A stretch of DNA of 64,000 nt, taken from the NCBI GenBank assembly GCA_933822405.4, contig CAKOGP040001969.1, positions 124,001 to 188,000 on the forward strand. Direction: 5' to 3'. The stretch's first letter is position 1. Every line of letters starts with the position of its first letter. Under the pieces are notes generated by a model. The model searched no databases. It worked only from the letters and a program-made list of their open reading frames with translations, and was not told the DNA's origin. Positions 1 through 8,981 of this stretch are shown here, one piece after another. Origin of the DNA: Cylindrotheca closterium (taxonomy: Eukaryota > Bacillariophyta > Bacillariophyceae > Bacillariales > Bacillariaceae). The translations under genes and the position numbers were made by a program.

Positions 1-1289
1 TGCGTACTATCACCGGTAGTGTCACGTTGGGCAATCTCTACAAGCTCTCTGTACCGCGGCATTTTCGTAGCATGGACACTGTCGGCTCGACCATGCACAT
101 TCTGATTCTCGGAGGAAAGATACTCATTGGTTACGTCTTGGCACCAATCTGGGTCTGGGCTGATCGCCAATACACCAGTCCAAGATCCAATCCCTTCATC
201 TAATCGCACCGCAAAATTCCGAGCACTGTCATCCCGAATGTCCCATGTTTGATCTTGCCCATCAGTGTCGTGGGCACTGTCATCGTTAGTTCTGGGCAAC
301 AAGAACTCGGTCCAGACATGATCCCAATCCAGCGGAAGACACATTCGAATAGGAATACCCAAATAGGATGCCAGATGCAGACGCAAATCTTCTTGTTCTC
401 CGCACAATCGTCCCCATCCCATTGATGGATTCAACAGCATTTTGGGATGCCCGGATCGGTACCAACGGGAAATTTCACCACAATTCGTACATTTTAACTG
501 AAATATGGTCGTGGAGGAATAGGGCCTCCCTCGAAACCAACCACCCCTCAACCCAATCTCACTTCCATTCGGTTCTACCATGGAAAGACCGAGTTTCTCA
601 TTATCTTGGGGTGTACTGGTCGCATCATCTTGGACGGTGACTTGTCCACAATGCTGACATTTGAAGGGTTCATAAGCGGTCATTGGATGTTCTAGAATAA
701 GTTCCCACAATTTCCGTTTGTCTAGACCATGAACGGTTCCAGCATGGTCATTTAGTTCTTCCAAGGTTCTACCAGACAGTTTCACGAGTTGATCCAAGGC
801 ATCCTTCCAAGTCTTATTATTGGGTGCAGCTGAGTTATTGTTGTTATGATTGTTGGTGTCATCGCCATATTTTTGGACAAGTGTCTCTTGCAAGTGCTGT
901 GGCAATGTATGTGATACCAGTGCCTCTTCAACTTCTTCTATCGAGTAAAGATTCCGAAATTTTCCAAGGCCTTGAAATACAAGTCGCCTTATGACAGCTT
1001 GGGCAAGAACTCTGTTGTGATTATCGTTGTTCTTTAGTAGCATCAGATCAAAACAATGATTGACATCAGCATCAGAAGTGTTCGAGTCATTATTATTGCT
1101 GCTGCTGCTATTCATATTCGTGTCATGAATACTTCTACTCTTCAGAATTCGTTTTTCTTCGTTCCACAAGAGAGTATCAATCTCTTTTAGATTCGGAGCT
1201 GTCAGGTGCTGAAACTTCTGTTCCAACAAGACCGAGTCTCGTTCGTAGAGAGCTGTCAAGGCCAAGGCAGCCACAGACGAGGTCTTCAT
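1..1289 (-). CDS. Zinc-ribbon-like protein of unknown function, C-terminus outside window
   Basis: The reading frame runs leftward from an ATG at 1287-1289 to the window edge without a stop, so about 429 residues are visible and the C-terminus is missing. I do not recognise the family. The first ~190 residues look helical and carry Asn/Ser-rich insertions near residues 60-75 and 145-155. Two CxxC pairs, CQHCG near residue 210 and CTNCG near residue 266, are arranged like the two knuckles of a zinc ribbon, with a WFRGRPYS segment between them. There is no signal peptide or membrane helix. A soluble metal-binding protein is inference. Confidence 0.75.
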   Translation of the reverse strand, partial: MKTSSVAALALTALYERDSVLLEQKFQHLTAPNLKEIDTLLWNEEKRILKSRSIHDTNMNSSSSNNNDSNTSDADVNHCFDLMLLKNNDNHNRVLAQAVIRRLVFQGLGKFRNLYSIEEVEEALVSHTLPQHLQETLVQKYGDDTNNHNNNNSAAPNNKTWKDALDQLVKLSGRTLEELNDHAGTVHGLDKRKLWELILEHPMTAYEPFKCQHCGQVTVQDDATSTPQDNEKLGLSMVEPNGSEIGLRGGWFRGRPYSSTTIFQLKCTNCGEISRWYRSGHPKMLLNPSMGWGRLCGEQEDLRLHLASYLGIPIRMCLPLDWDHVWTEFLLPRTNDDSAHDTDGQDQTWDIRDDSARNFAVRLDEGIGSWTGVLAISPDPDWCQDVTNEYLSSENQNVHGRADSVHATKMPRYRELVEIAQRDTTGDST

Positions 1290-1620
1290 TGTGGAAGTAC
1301 TGTAGCGCTACTGTGTTTCTTTCTTTGAATGTTTTGAATGTGCGGAGTGCATTATTTGGAATCTCAGCAATATTGACTGTTTATATTATATTTTTTGTCA
1401 TCCTTCAACGCAGCGCATATATATCATAAAATAATAATAATATAATGTGGCGCCAAAAAGATTGACTCGTTCGATCCAGAAAAATGAACATAATGCAACA
1501 ATAAAATAAAGATGAAAACAAACAATAAACAACCTACAGTATATATTCGGGACAGCAGCAATATATGCTAAATATTGCATTAGTTCAAAGATAAAAGAAG
1601 ACGAGTGATTTTGAAACCCT
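1290..1620. other. Intergenic, AT-rich
   Basis: This stretch is upstream of the edge gene and downstream of the five-helix membrane protein. It is AT-rich, with runs of ATA/ATAAT near 1425-1445. I see no coding potential or structured element. Confidence 0.6.
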
Positions 1621-2394
1621 TCAGACACGTGTAGATAGATTTGTGAGAGACTTTTTCTCCTCCTCATCCTCTTCGTCGTCACCAAACGACCCTTGTATTT
1701 TGGCCATTCGGAGGTAGACTATCAGAGTGAGAACGGAACACGTGAACCAAAAACTAGCGCTGACCACTTCCACAATCTTTTGGGTATCGGTTCGGAGTAG
1801 ATTGAGACTATTATTTCCGGACCCCCCACCATCGCCCGCCCCAGGTGCGCTACTGCCAGCTGGAGAGCCAGTGAAAAGATATATCCATGCGAGGACCATA
1901 TCAATAATAGTACCCAGGACGAACAACATATCAGCAAAGTGGAGAGTCTCAATCATAATGTATTTGCTTGCAATTTCCATGAAATATTTATCCCCCGAGT
2001 GAGCATAGTACACCTTGACGGCCTCACAAAAGTACATGTGATTGGCCAAAAAGTTGCAATACACACTGATTTGACTCTGCTGTCCATCTAGAACTTCAGC
2101 AGTGAGACCAAAAATACCGGCAAATATCAAGAATATGTGAAAACCTCCCATGTAGTTGCAGTATTCGACCAAACCGCAAAGAATGAATATACCAGCCCCA
2201 ATTGCGTTGTACATCCAAGCATCCGAGGATGCACCAATTTGTGGAAGGTTCATGACGGTTCCGGCCACATAACAAGAACATCCTGCCACGAACAGGAGAC
2301 CCGCAAGAAGTCTCAACCATGTAGATTCCTTGTCTTCATTCGCGTTTTTGGTCGTGATGGTTAGCCTCTTCCTTGGAGCCGCGTACGACGACAT
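1621..2394 (-). CDS. Five-helix membrane protein, paralogue A
   Basis: Protein of 257 residues starting at the ATG at 2392-2394. Hydrophobic segments lie near residues 27-50, 60-81, 82-101, 148-177 and 208-232. The loop between helices 4 and 5 is Gly/Ser-rich, and the C-terminal tail is acidic. I do not recognise the family. The neighbouring gene at 6186-6944 on the same strand is a clear paralogue: long matches run through the segments around NAIGAGIF, FLANHMYFCEAVK and LAWIYLFTG, while the termini and the Gly/Ser loop diverge. The two copies are separated by one unrelated gene on the opposite strand, which suggests a local duplication. The substrate or role cannot be read from the sequence. 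Confidence 0.85.
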   Translation of the reverse strand: MSSYAAPRKRLTITTKNANEDKESTWLRLLAGLLFVAGCSCYVAGTVMNLPQIGASSDAWMYNAIGAGIFILCGLVEYCNYMGGFHIFLIFAGIFGLTAEVLDGQQSQISVYCNFLANHMYFCEAVKVYYAHSGDKYFMEIASKYIMIETLHFADMLFVLGTIIDMVLAWIYLFTGSPAGSSAPGAGDGGGSGNNSLNLLRTDTQKIVEVVSASFWFTCSVLTLIVYLRMAKIQGSFGDDEEDEEEKKSLTNLSTRV

Positions 2395-2861
2395 GATGAT
2401 TCTATTCTCAATTCTGATTTGTGATGTTCTGTGATGTTGTCCTTATGTACTGGGGGGGGGGTACAGTATGATCTCTGCCAGGTATTGATTTATTGATTGA
2501 TTCCAAGGTTGCAAGAGGGATGGATGGAGGTAAATAAGATGAAGGGCTCTCTCTCAATTGTTTGCGTGCGCTCAATAGCACAAGACAGTCTGGCAAGATC
2601 TTTATTGTTTCGGCAACGTGAACCCAAATAGTGAACCTTGAATCAATGCAGTTTCTTCAAAATTTCAATCCTCCTTTGATTCGTCCGACCTCGGACACCG
2701 GACGAACAACTTATTTATTCTCATGATCATCGAATCAGAGACCACCAAACGAGGATTCGAAGGAGTCAATCGTATTAAAAACACGGCAAATTGGCGATCT
2801 CCACCCGTAGCGGTTTTCACTCCACACCGCCTCGTCAACGCAACATCTCACAATTTCCATT
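2395..2861. other. Divergent promoter region
   Basis: This region separates the starts of two divergently transcribed genes, the five-helix protein on - and the 609-residue protein on +. It contains a run of nine G at about 2452-2461 and no convincing ORF. Confidence 0.5.
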
Positions 2862-4691
2862 ATGAACCTCTTTGAATCAACTAATACAACAACAACAATC
2901 ATGACCAACTACATCACTACCTTTGTCAATCAAGAAAGCTTGAAAAGCATCAGCTTTCCCAAGTTACCTCGAATGAGTGCCATCACTCAACAACAACAAC
3001 AACAACAACAACAACAACCAGTTCGAGAAACCATCATTACCGGTTTTGTTTGTGCAGTCGCAATCGTGTTACTTCGGTACATGGTACTCGACACGTACCG
3101 AACCTATCAGAGACTTTGTAGGCAATGGAACAGACGACATCCTCCTATTTCCATCCTTCGTCGTCCAGAAGGCGGGTCTCGCAAGAAAAACCGAAGTTGG
3201 TTGGGTGTGTTCATCCGAAAACCAAATCGTGTCCGTTTCGCCAAAATCTTTCGTCGAACCTTTGTCCCAAACGAGCAGGAGCTACAATCTCGCAGGGAAT
3301 GCTGGGGTCTGATTCAATGGCGCATTCAACTGCACGACGAAGTAATTCCAGAGATAGAGAACACAGTGAGATTCGTTCCACATACTCCTGTGTCTATTCT
3401 TCGTCCTTCAAGAAAATATTGGGGATCACCCAGACCAACCTCTTCAAGCCGAGTCCAATTCGCCCCTAAGACTCGAAGGAGAAACTTCATTCCCGATGAG
3501 CAAGATCTTCAGTCCCGAAGGCAGCTAATTCGTCAAATTGACCGCAAGATCAAGAGACGGAATGCCCGACGCTTGATGATCGATTTCAAACCTACCGTGC
3601 TTGCCACCATTATCGAAGATCCAGCAGAAGAAGGTTTGAGTGACATTGACTCGTCTTTGGATACTGGATTGATTGATGGTGAAGTCAACTCTGAAATCAT
3701 TGCAACTGCGCTCAAGAATCACCGACAAATGCTTCCAATGGTCCTTCATGACATGCTCTCCAATATTCCAGTACCAATGGATTTGGATGACGACGACGAC
3801 AACGACGACGAGCCCTGCATGGAAGAACAAGCACCATTGTCACTCAAGCGAACCGCAACTTCCTGCCTTATTTCATCCAGACCCACCAAGCGTCGCAAAA
3901 TAAATTCATCATCTACGGTTCCAACTTGCGCTGCAACATGGGCCAAACGAACCAACGAACTCTTCACTCCTTTGCTACCTATCATTATCGAAAATCCAGA
4001 AGAAGACGACGACGAGAGCCACATTGACTCGTCGTTGGATGCTGGACTCAACGATGACATCGTCAATGAACGATCGACTCGTATTGCCAAGGCTGACGCT
4101 AATTGGGTCAAGAAGGCCGAGGAGATCTTGGCCGGGAAGGCGAATTTGAACAAGATGACCAAGGCCGAGAGAGCCAGATGGGCAAAAAAGGCAAGGGCCA
4201 GAAGAAGCAAGGGCCAGAAGGAGGAAATGTCTGAAAAGAAGATCGATTTTGAACCAACCCTTCTTGTCATTATCGAAGATCCAAAGGAGGAGGAAGAAGA
4301 AGTCGACAACGTGGACGAGAAGAAGGAATTCAAACCTTCCCTTCTTGCCATCATCGAAGATCCAGAGGGAGAAGACTTGAGTACCATTGACGAGTCGCCT
4401 TTGGATGCTGGATTGATTAATGACGACTTCGATTCTTTGGAGGATGGTAGCGATGGCGAGATTTTTGCAGCACCAATCGAGCAATCTGACAACGCACCTA
4501 CTCATGATATTCCTTCTGATGAAATGGGATCTGGATGGACCGAATCTGGAAAACGCTACAGTCGACGACTGCAGCTCAAGCTTTCGTCAGATAAGAAGGA
4601 TTCTTTTAATGAAGCTTTGGGATCTGGCATGACGGAAAAAGGACGACGATACAGTCGCCGAGTGGTAAATCGAGGAAAAGGTGCCAATTAA
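2862..4691 (+). CDS. Membrane-anchored low-complexity protein with two putative PP1-docking modules
   Basis: Protein of 609 residues with a poly-Q run near residue 45 and one membrane helix near residues 57-77, followed by a long polar region. Two copies of a SILR motif followed by an RVxF motif are present: SILR near 3150 with RVRF at 3228-3239, and SILR near 3392 with RVQF at 3448-3459. In known protein phosphatase 1 regulators the SILK motif ([GS]IL[KR]) lies N-terminal to RVxF, so PP1 recruitment to a membrane is a reasonable inference. Four boxes of the form FKPxxLxxIIEDPxEE follow, near residues 240, 370, 461 and 489, alternating with SSLDxGL boxes. The C-terminus holds a tandem pair, GSGWTESGKRYSRR and GSGMTEKGRRYSRR. 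The family itself is not recognised. Confidence 0.8.
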   Translation: MNLFESTNTTTTIMTNYITTFVNQESLKSISFPKLPRMSAITQQQQQQQQQQPVRETIITGFVCAVAIVLLRYMVLDTYRTYQRLCRQWNRRHPPISILRRPEGGSRKKNRSWLGVFIRKPNRVRFAKIFRRTFVPNEQELQSRRECWGLIQWRIQLHDEVIPEIENTVRFVPHTPVSILRPSRKYWGSPRPTSSSRVQFAPKTRRRNFIPDEQDLQSRRQLIRQIDRKIKRRNARRLMIDFKPTVLATIIEDPAEEGLSDIDSSLDTGLIDGEVNSEIIATALKNHRQMLPMVLHDMLSNIPVPMDLDDDDDNDDEPCMEEQAPLSLKRTATSCLISSRPTKRRKINSSSTVPTCAATWAKRTNELFTPLLPIIIENPEEDDDESHIDSSLDAGLNDDIVNERSTRIAKADANWVKKAEEILAGKANLNKMTKAERARWAKKARARRSKGQKEEMSEKKIDFEPTLLVIIEDPKEEEEEVDNVDEKKEFKPSLLAIIEDPEGEDLSTIDESPLDAGLINDDFDSLEDGSDGEIFAAPIEQSDNAPTHDIPSDEMGSGWTESGKRYSRRLQLKLSSDKKDSFNEALGSGMTEKGRRYSRRVVNRGKGAN

Positions 4692-6185
4692 AGCACATTC
4701 TTGCTACGACTTTGAAAGAGATGAAGTATGATAATAGTGTGCGACAACACATGAACAACCTATCAAAGAGTTTTACCTGGAAATTCACCCCATCAATTGC
4801 ATTTACTTTCTTAACCATGATCTCACTTTTTTTTCTTTTTCCTTTTAGGACATTTTGGAGAGTCTAAATTTTCGCATTTATTTTATTGTCACATTTCCGA
4901 GGGATCCTTCCGAAGGCTAGTGTTTGCCTTTGTGGTTTCTAGTGGATTGGTCACCCACTAGGCTGCACCGGCGACGCGAAACCAGACGATTTCATGGCTT
5001 GCTGCGACTGGGTGCTTCCCTCCAGTCTTGTTTGGCCACCTAAAACGAATCGTTTGGGTGGGACGACAGGGGTGGGATGGGCAGGCCGAGGCTCGTAAGC
5101 GCGTCCTGATCAGCAAGATCCCAGATAAGTGGTCCCTTTAGGATTTGGGACTGACGTACCTACTTCAAGAACAAGATCATCGATTTGAGATTACTATTTC
5201 CAAAGGATTGAAAGGCAAAGCGGAAGCCTCGCTTGGGATATCAGTGTCATGTGATCCATCACCCTGCTCAAATATGGGGAGCAAGTGATATCCGTCAGAC
5301 ATGTGAACAGCCGTTGTTGCCAATAATAATAATTTTTATTGCAATACTCGGTGGTGCATGCAGTATCGCGATGATGGCACTGGACTGAACATCCCAACAA
5401 AGGGGCGGCGGCGTCTTACACCATTTTAAACTAATTACTACTATAATTGTAGTACAGTACCAGATTGGCATGTCTTATTGTCATATTTATTCAAACTGTG
5501 GTCTTTGATTATCTATTACAGCGCTAGTACTTTAGAATGAACCAGAGGCAGCTTCATATTAGTTTTTGTACCATAAAATGTTGCAGCACAATAGTTTCGA
5601 CTTTTTGGTACACGTGTACACGTAAATATGGCGTGAAACAGCATTCTCCAACAAACAAATGTCTGAAACTATATAAAAAACGCCATGAATGTGGCCTTGT
5701 ACTGCCTTCGTCCGTCAAATAATAATTTGTCGTTCGAACGAGATATCATACACGTACGAATAGTACATATTACACGTACACGTACCGGTAAACATACTCG
5801 TGTGTGCGTACGTGTACATTATAGGTGGACCCCAACGTGATCTACGAGTTGTTGAATATTAGTATGTGTCGGTATCTTGACGAAAGGTGATCGTATTGTA
5901 ACAAAGAGAAGTAAATAAAATTAAAGTCGTATTAGGCCTTCATTGGCCCGCAACAAAAAGTAATCGAGCTCTGCCTCGTCCTCGTCCCCCCACCGTCTCC
6001 TCCAAGAGCATAGGCTTGTGATCGCAAGCTCCAGGCGCCAAGTTGTCGCATTACATGGGGACTCTCTCCTTAATTTACACAAGCCAGCCATGTTTGCTGC
6101 TCCTACCTCTTGATTGCCACCTCTTGCTATAATCACAAGGAAAATTGAATTATTGTTGCTGTGCCGCCAACACCATGATGATGCC
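4692..6185. other. Long intergenic region between convergent genes
   Basis: This 1.5 kb stretch separates the 3' ends of the 609-residue protein gene on + and five-helix paralogue B on -. The left part holds a series of potential hairpins, listed separately. Around 5740-5830 there are many overlapping ACGTAC/GTACGT palindromic words. Short ORFs here lack family features. Confidence 0.5.
4900..5155. ncRNA. Candidate structured RNA or hairpin cluster
   Basis: At least five inverted repeats lie in a row in a locally GC-richer stretch: CCTT/AAGG at 4906-4916, CTAGTGG/CCACTAG at 4939-4961, GACTGG/CCAGTC at 5006-5027, an imperfect CCACC...GGTGG stem around 5036-5061, and GTCCC/GGGAC at 5133-5152. 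I could not match it to SRP, RNase P, RNase MRP or spliceosomal RNA signatures. It could also be a folded 3' UTR or chance. The strand is unknown. Confidence 0.25.
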
Positions 6186-6944
6186 TCAGACAACTTCGGA
6201 CAGGTTGGTGTTATCCTTTTCGTCGCCGACTTCCTCTCGCCCATTCGCCGACGTTTCTGCTCTGGCCATTCGAATGTAGACCATCAGAGTTAGAATGGAA
6301 CAAATGAACCAAAGACTGGCGCTGGCCAACTCAGCGTTCTTTTGATCATCGGTTCGGAGTAGATTAAGACTGCCTCCAGATCCGCCCGTGCTGCTACTGC
6401 TTGCAATTGCTCCTCCACTATTGGGAGTACCGGTGAAAAGATAAATCCATGCCAGAATTATATCAATCACAGTACCCGAGAGGAACAAGATATCAGCATA
6501 CCGGAGAGTCTTGATCATGATGATTTTGTTGGCAACTGCCTGAGCGTAGAAGTCTCCCGAATGAGCAATGTAGAGCTTGACTGCCTCACAGAAGTACATG
6601 TGATTGGCCAAAAAGTTGAAATGAACGCTGACAGGATTACCGTGTCCATCCAAGATTTCAGCCGTGAGACCAAAGATACCAGCAAAGATCAAGAAGACGT
6701 GAAACCCTCCCATGTAGTTGAAATATTCGACCAGACCGCACATAGTGAATACGCCAGCCCCGATTGCGTTATACATCCAAGCATTCGTGGCGTTGTTAGA
6801 TGGAAGGTTCAAGGTGGTTCCAATCACGTAAAAAGAACAACCAAAGACGAACAAGATACCAGAAACAATCGTCAGCTTTGTAGATGCTTTCTCTTCATTG
6901 GAGTTTCTGACTTGGGATTTCACTTGAGACACAACCGACGCCAT
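6186..6944 (-). CDS. Five-helix membrane protein, paralogue B
   Basis: Protein of 252 residues from the ATG at 6942-6944, collinear with the 257-residue protein at 1621-2394. The hydrophobic segments match and the longest identical blocks are MYNAIGAG, FLIFAGIFGLTAE and FLANHMYFCEAVKxY. The first helix, the Ser/Gly loop before the last helix and the acidic tail (GREEVGDEKD) differ. The family and function are not recognised. The strong conservation of helices and of the histidine/cysteine block HMYFCEAVK suggests both copies are under selection. Confidence 0.85.
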   Translation of the reverse strand: MASVVSQVKSQVRNSNEEKASTKLTIVSGILFVFGCSFYVIGTTLNLPSNNATNAWMYNAIGAGVFTMCGLVEYFNYMGGFHVFLIFAGIFGLTAEILDGHGNPVSVHFNFLANHMYFCEAVKLYIAHSGDFYAQAVANKIIMIKTLRYADILFLSGTVIDIILAWIYLFTGTPNSGGAIASSSSTGGSGGSLNLLRTDDQKNAELASASLWFICSILTLMVYIRMARAETSANGREEVGDEKDNTNLSEVV

Positions 6945-7612
6945 GATTCAATTCTATGCTGTTTTGTTCTGTTTTGTCTTGTTGGCGAGAGGTTGGTAGG
7001 TCCGATCACCGATGTATTGAGATGATTTCAAAAAGAAAAATATCTGATCAAAGTCATTGCGTGAGAAAAAAAGGACGAATAGATCTGAAAATAACCCCAA
7101 CGGATACGGCATTTTCCTACTGTCCCCACGTGAGTAAAATCGAATCGTCTTCTGTTGATTCGTCCGACTGCGGTGAGAACGGTTTCCGATTCACTTTTGA
7201 TCAGACAAAATAGAAGCAAGATCGACAGTCAAAGCAAGCTTTGCAATTGCATCGCTTTCTGGATGAAAAGAAATAAAGCAACAATGATCACAACTATACA
7301 TACTGGCAACGGAGAAAGTCCTTTGATATAAATCCTCTGTAGTATGCACCGCAGATGTATCGTATTAGCTAGGTATTATGACGTCGTCACAGAAAAACAA
7401 CATCTTCTGTTTCGCAAACTTCAGGTGTAAGCCAAAGTTTTCCACCACTTGGAGACTGATTCTTTCATTAGTTTACACCAGTTGTGTTTCGCTTATCGTG
7501 CCGCTTGGTTGCCCCCTCAACTGTATAGCAGTGTCGTCATGGTCCATCCATTTCCGCTTTCCTTATTTGATGCATTCCTTATCGGTTCAATAATTCATTC
7601 TCGTCGTTCATT
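6945..7612. other. Intergenic
   Basis: This stretch lies upstream of five-helix paralogue B and downstream of the ArfGAP gene. Short ORFs in both directions show no domain features. I see nothing else. Confidence 0.5.
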
Positions 7613-8185
7613 TCATTTCGTTTTGTTTTGTTCTCCCAAGGGCCGCCGTTTTCGTCGCCTTCCCTTGTATGGCCCTCTTGATATCAGGTCTTCAATGTGA
7701 TGATCCAAGTGCTGTCGATAAAACAAGGCCGCCTTGGTTTTGTACCTCATGAACGAAATATTGTCGTGGGACAATTGGGGTACCAAAAACTTGTCCGATG
7801 TGGGTAGCAAAGAATGCCGATCAAAAAAGGTTTCCAGCTGTCGATTTCCTCCTTCCAGCATCTTGACAATCTCGTCATGATTCCAATGGTCCATGGTGAT
7901 ACTTCGTACTTTGGAATTGTTGACGCCCAAAGATCGATGTTGACCACTGCAATTGATGCAGACGAGTGCGCCATAGTTCACTGCGGCCCATTCTGGGTTT
8001 TGTATTCCACAATCCACGCATTTGAGATTACCGTCCATATCCAATAAGAGAGCTTTGCAAGCATGGGGAAAGGAAGGATAGGAATCAGGATTGTTGCGGA
8101 GCTCTTCCAATTCCGCGCATGCAATATCTACCAGTGAAATGGCATCCGCGGATTGGGGAGAAACTGGTTTTGCAATTGGGCCCAT
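7613..8185 (-). CDS. ArfGAP zinc-finger protein
   Basis: Protein of 190 residues. The reading frame is open upstream, but the first ATG is at 8183-8185, which I take as the start. Residues ~52-125 form an ArfGAP domain: a CX2CX16CX2C zinc finger with C56, C59, C76 and C79, followed by SGQHRSLG with the arginine finger R84 and the SKVRSITMDHW block. Known ArfGAPs stimulate GTP hydrolysis on Arf GTPases in vesicle coats. The protein is short, with little beyond the GAP domain except a basic tail (GRRRKRRP), so membrane recruitment must come from that tail or a partner. No coiled coil or ankyrin repeat follows. Confidence 0.9.
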   Translation of the reverse strand: MGPIAKPVSPQSADAISLVDIACAELEELRNNPDSYPSFPHACKALLLDMDGNLKCVDCGIQNPEWAAVNYGALVCINCSGQHRSLGVNNSKVRSITMDHWNHDEIVKMLEGGNRQLETFFDRHSLLPTSDKFLVPQLSHDNISFMRYKTKAALFYRQHLDHHIEDLISRGPYKGRRRKRRPLGEQNKTK

Positions 8186-8981
8186 GTTTCTTGTATAATA
8201 TCTGCGTATCAGAAGGTGTTGCGTCGTCAATCTTAGCTTTTGATGATAGATGCTGCCGCTCTCAATCTGGGTCAACAGCTTCCGGTTTTTAATGGTTCGC
8301 CTTCAAGTTCAAAGTTGACAGGTGCGTACCGGTACTTTGGAGACTTCAGATCGGTTATGGTCTCTGTAGATTATATCCAATCCAACGCGACGGAAGGCAA
8401 TCCGATCAGATCTTGACTATCTGAATCAATAATGGTAATGATAACAATGATTCGGAGTGGCTAGGACCAAATTCACAGTCGAAACGGGATTCTTAGCCAG
8501 AATTCAGGAGAATTCAGGAGACTGCTGCGGTATTTTCTTATATTTTTGCACCAATTATTTTCTCGTCAATTTCATTATCCTCTTTCAGGTCACGATGAAA
8601 CTTGAAGCTGGTGTAAGAGAGAAGTAACTACAAAGGTCGTCTGGATTGCGGATGGTGTCGTTACTGAAGTTTCTGGTTTCTCCGTCCGTGTCAGAACCGG
8701 GAGAGTATGACTTGCTTTCGAAAAAAATTTCACGGCAAACGATGGTCTCATTCCGGTCGTGGAGTGTCACACATTTTCGGCGGTGCGCGGAAGATGGCAA
8801 GACTCACTCACTCACTCAAATTATCACTCTCTTCCCCCATATCTCCAATGTTCCATCACCTATTATTTTGTAAAATAAGAACTCTAATAATCTACGACCA
8901 GACCAGAATATGCTACGCTCGCCAGTACAGTACAGTACATCATCATTATAATAATAGTCCAGATTACAATATGTATATACG
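8186..8981. other. Intergenic
   Basis: This stretch lies between the ArfGAP start and the presenilin stop. A GTACCGGTAC word is near 8328 and a short direct repeat (AATTCAGGAG twice) is near 8501-8520. No supported gene. Confidence 0.5.

Noticed and set aside
3746..4505. Minus-strand ORFs of 248 and 176 residues
   Set aside because: Antisense of the acidic repeats in the 609-residue protein; composition follows the complementary codons.
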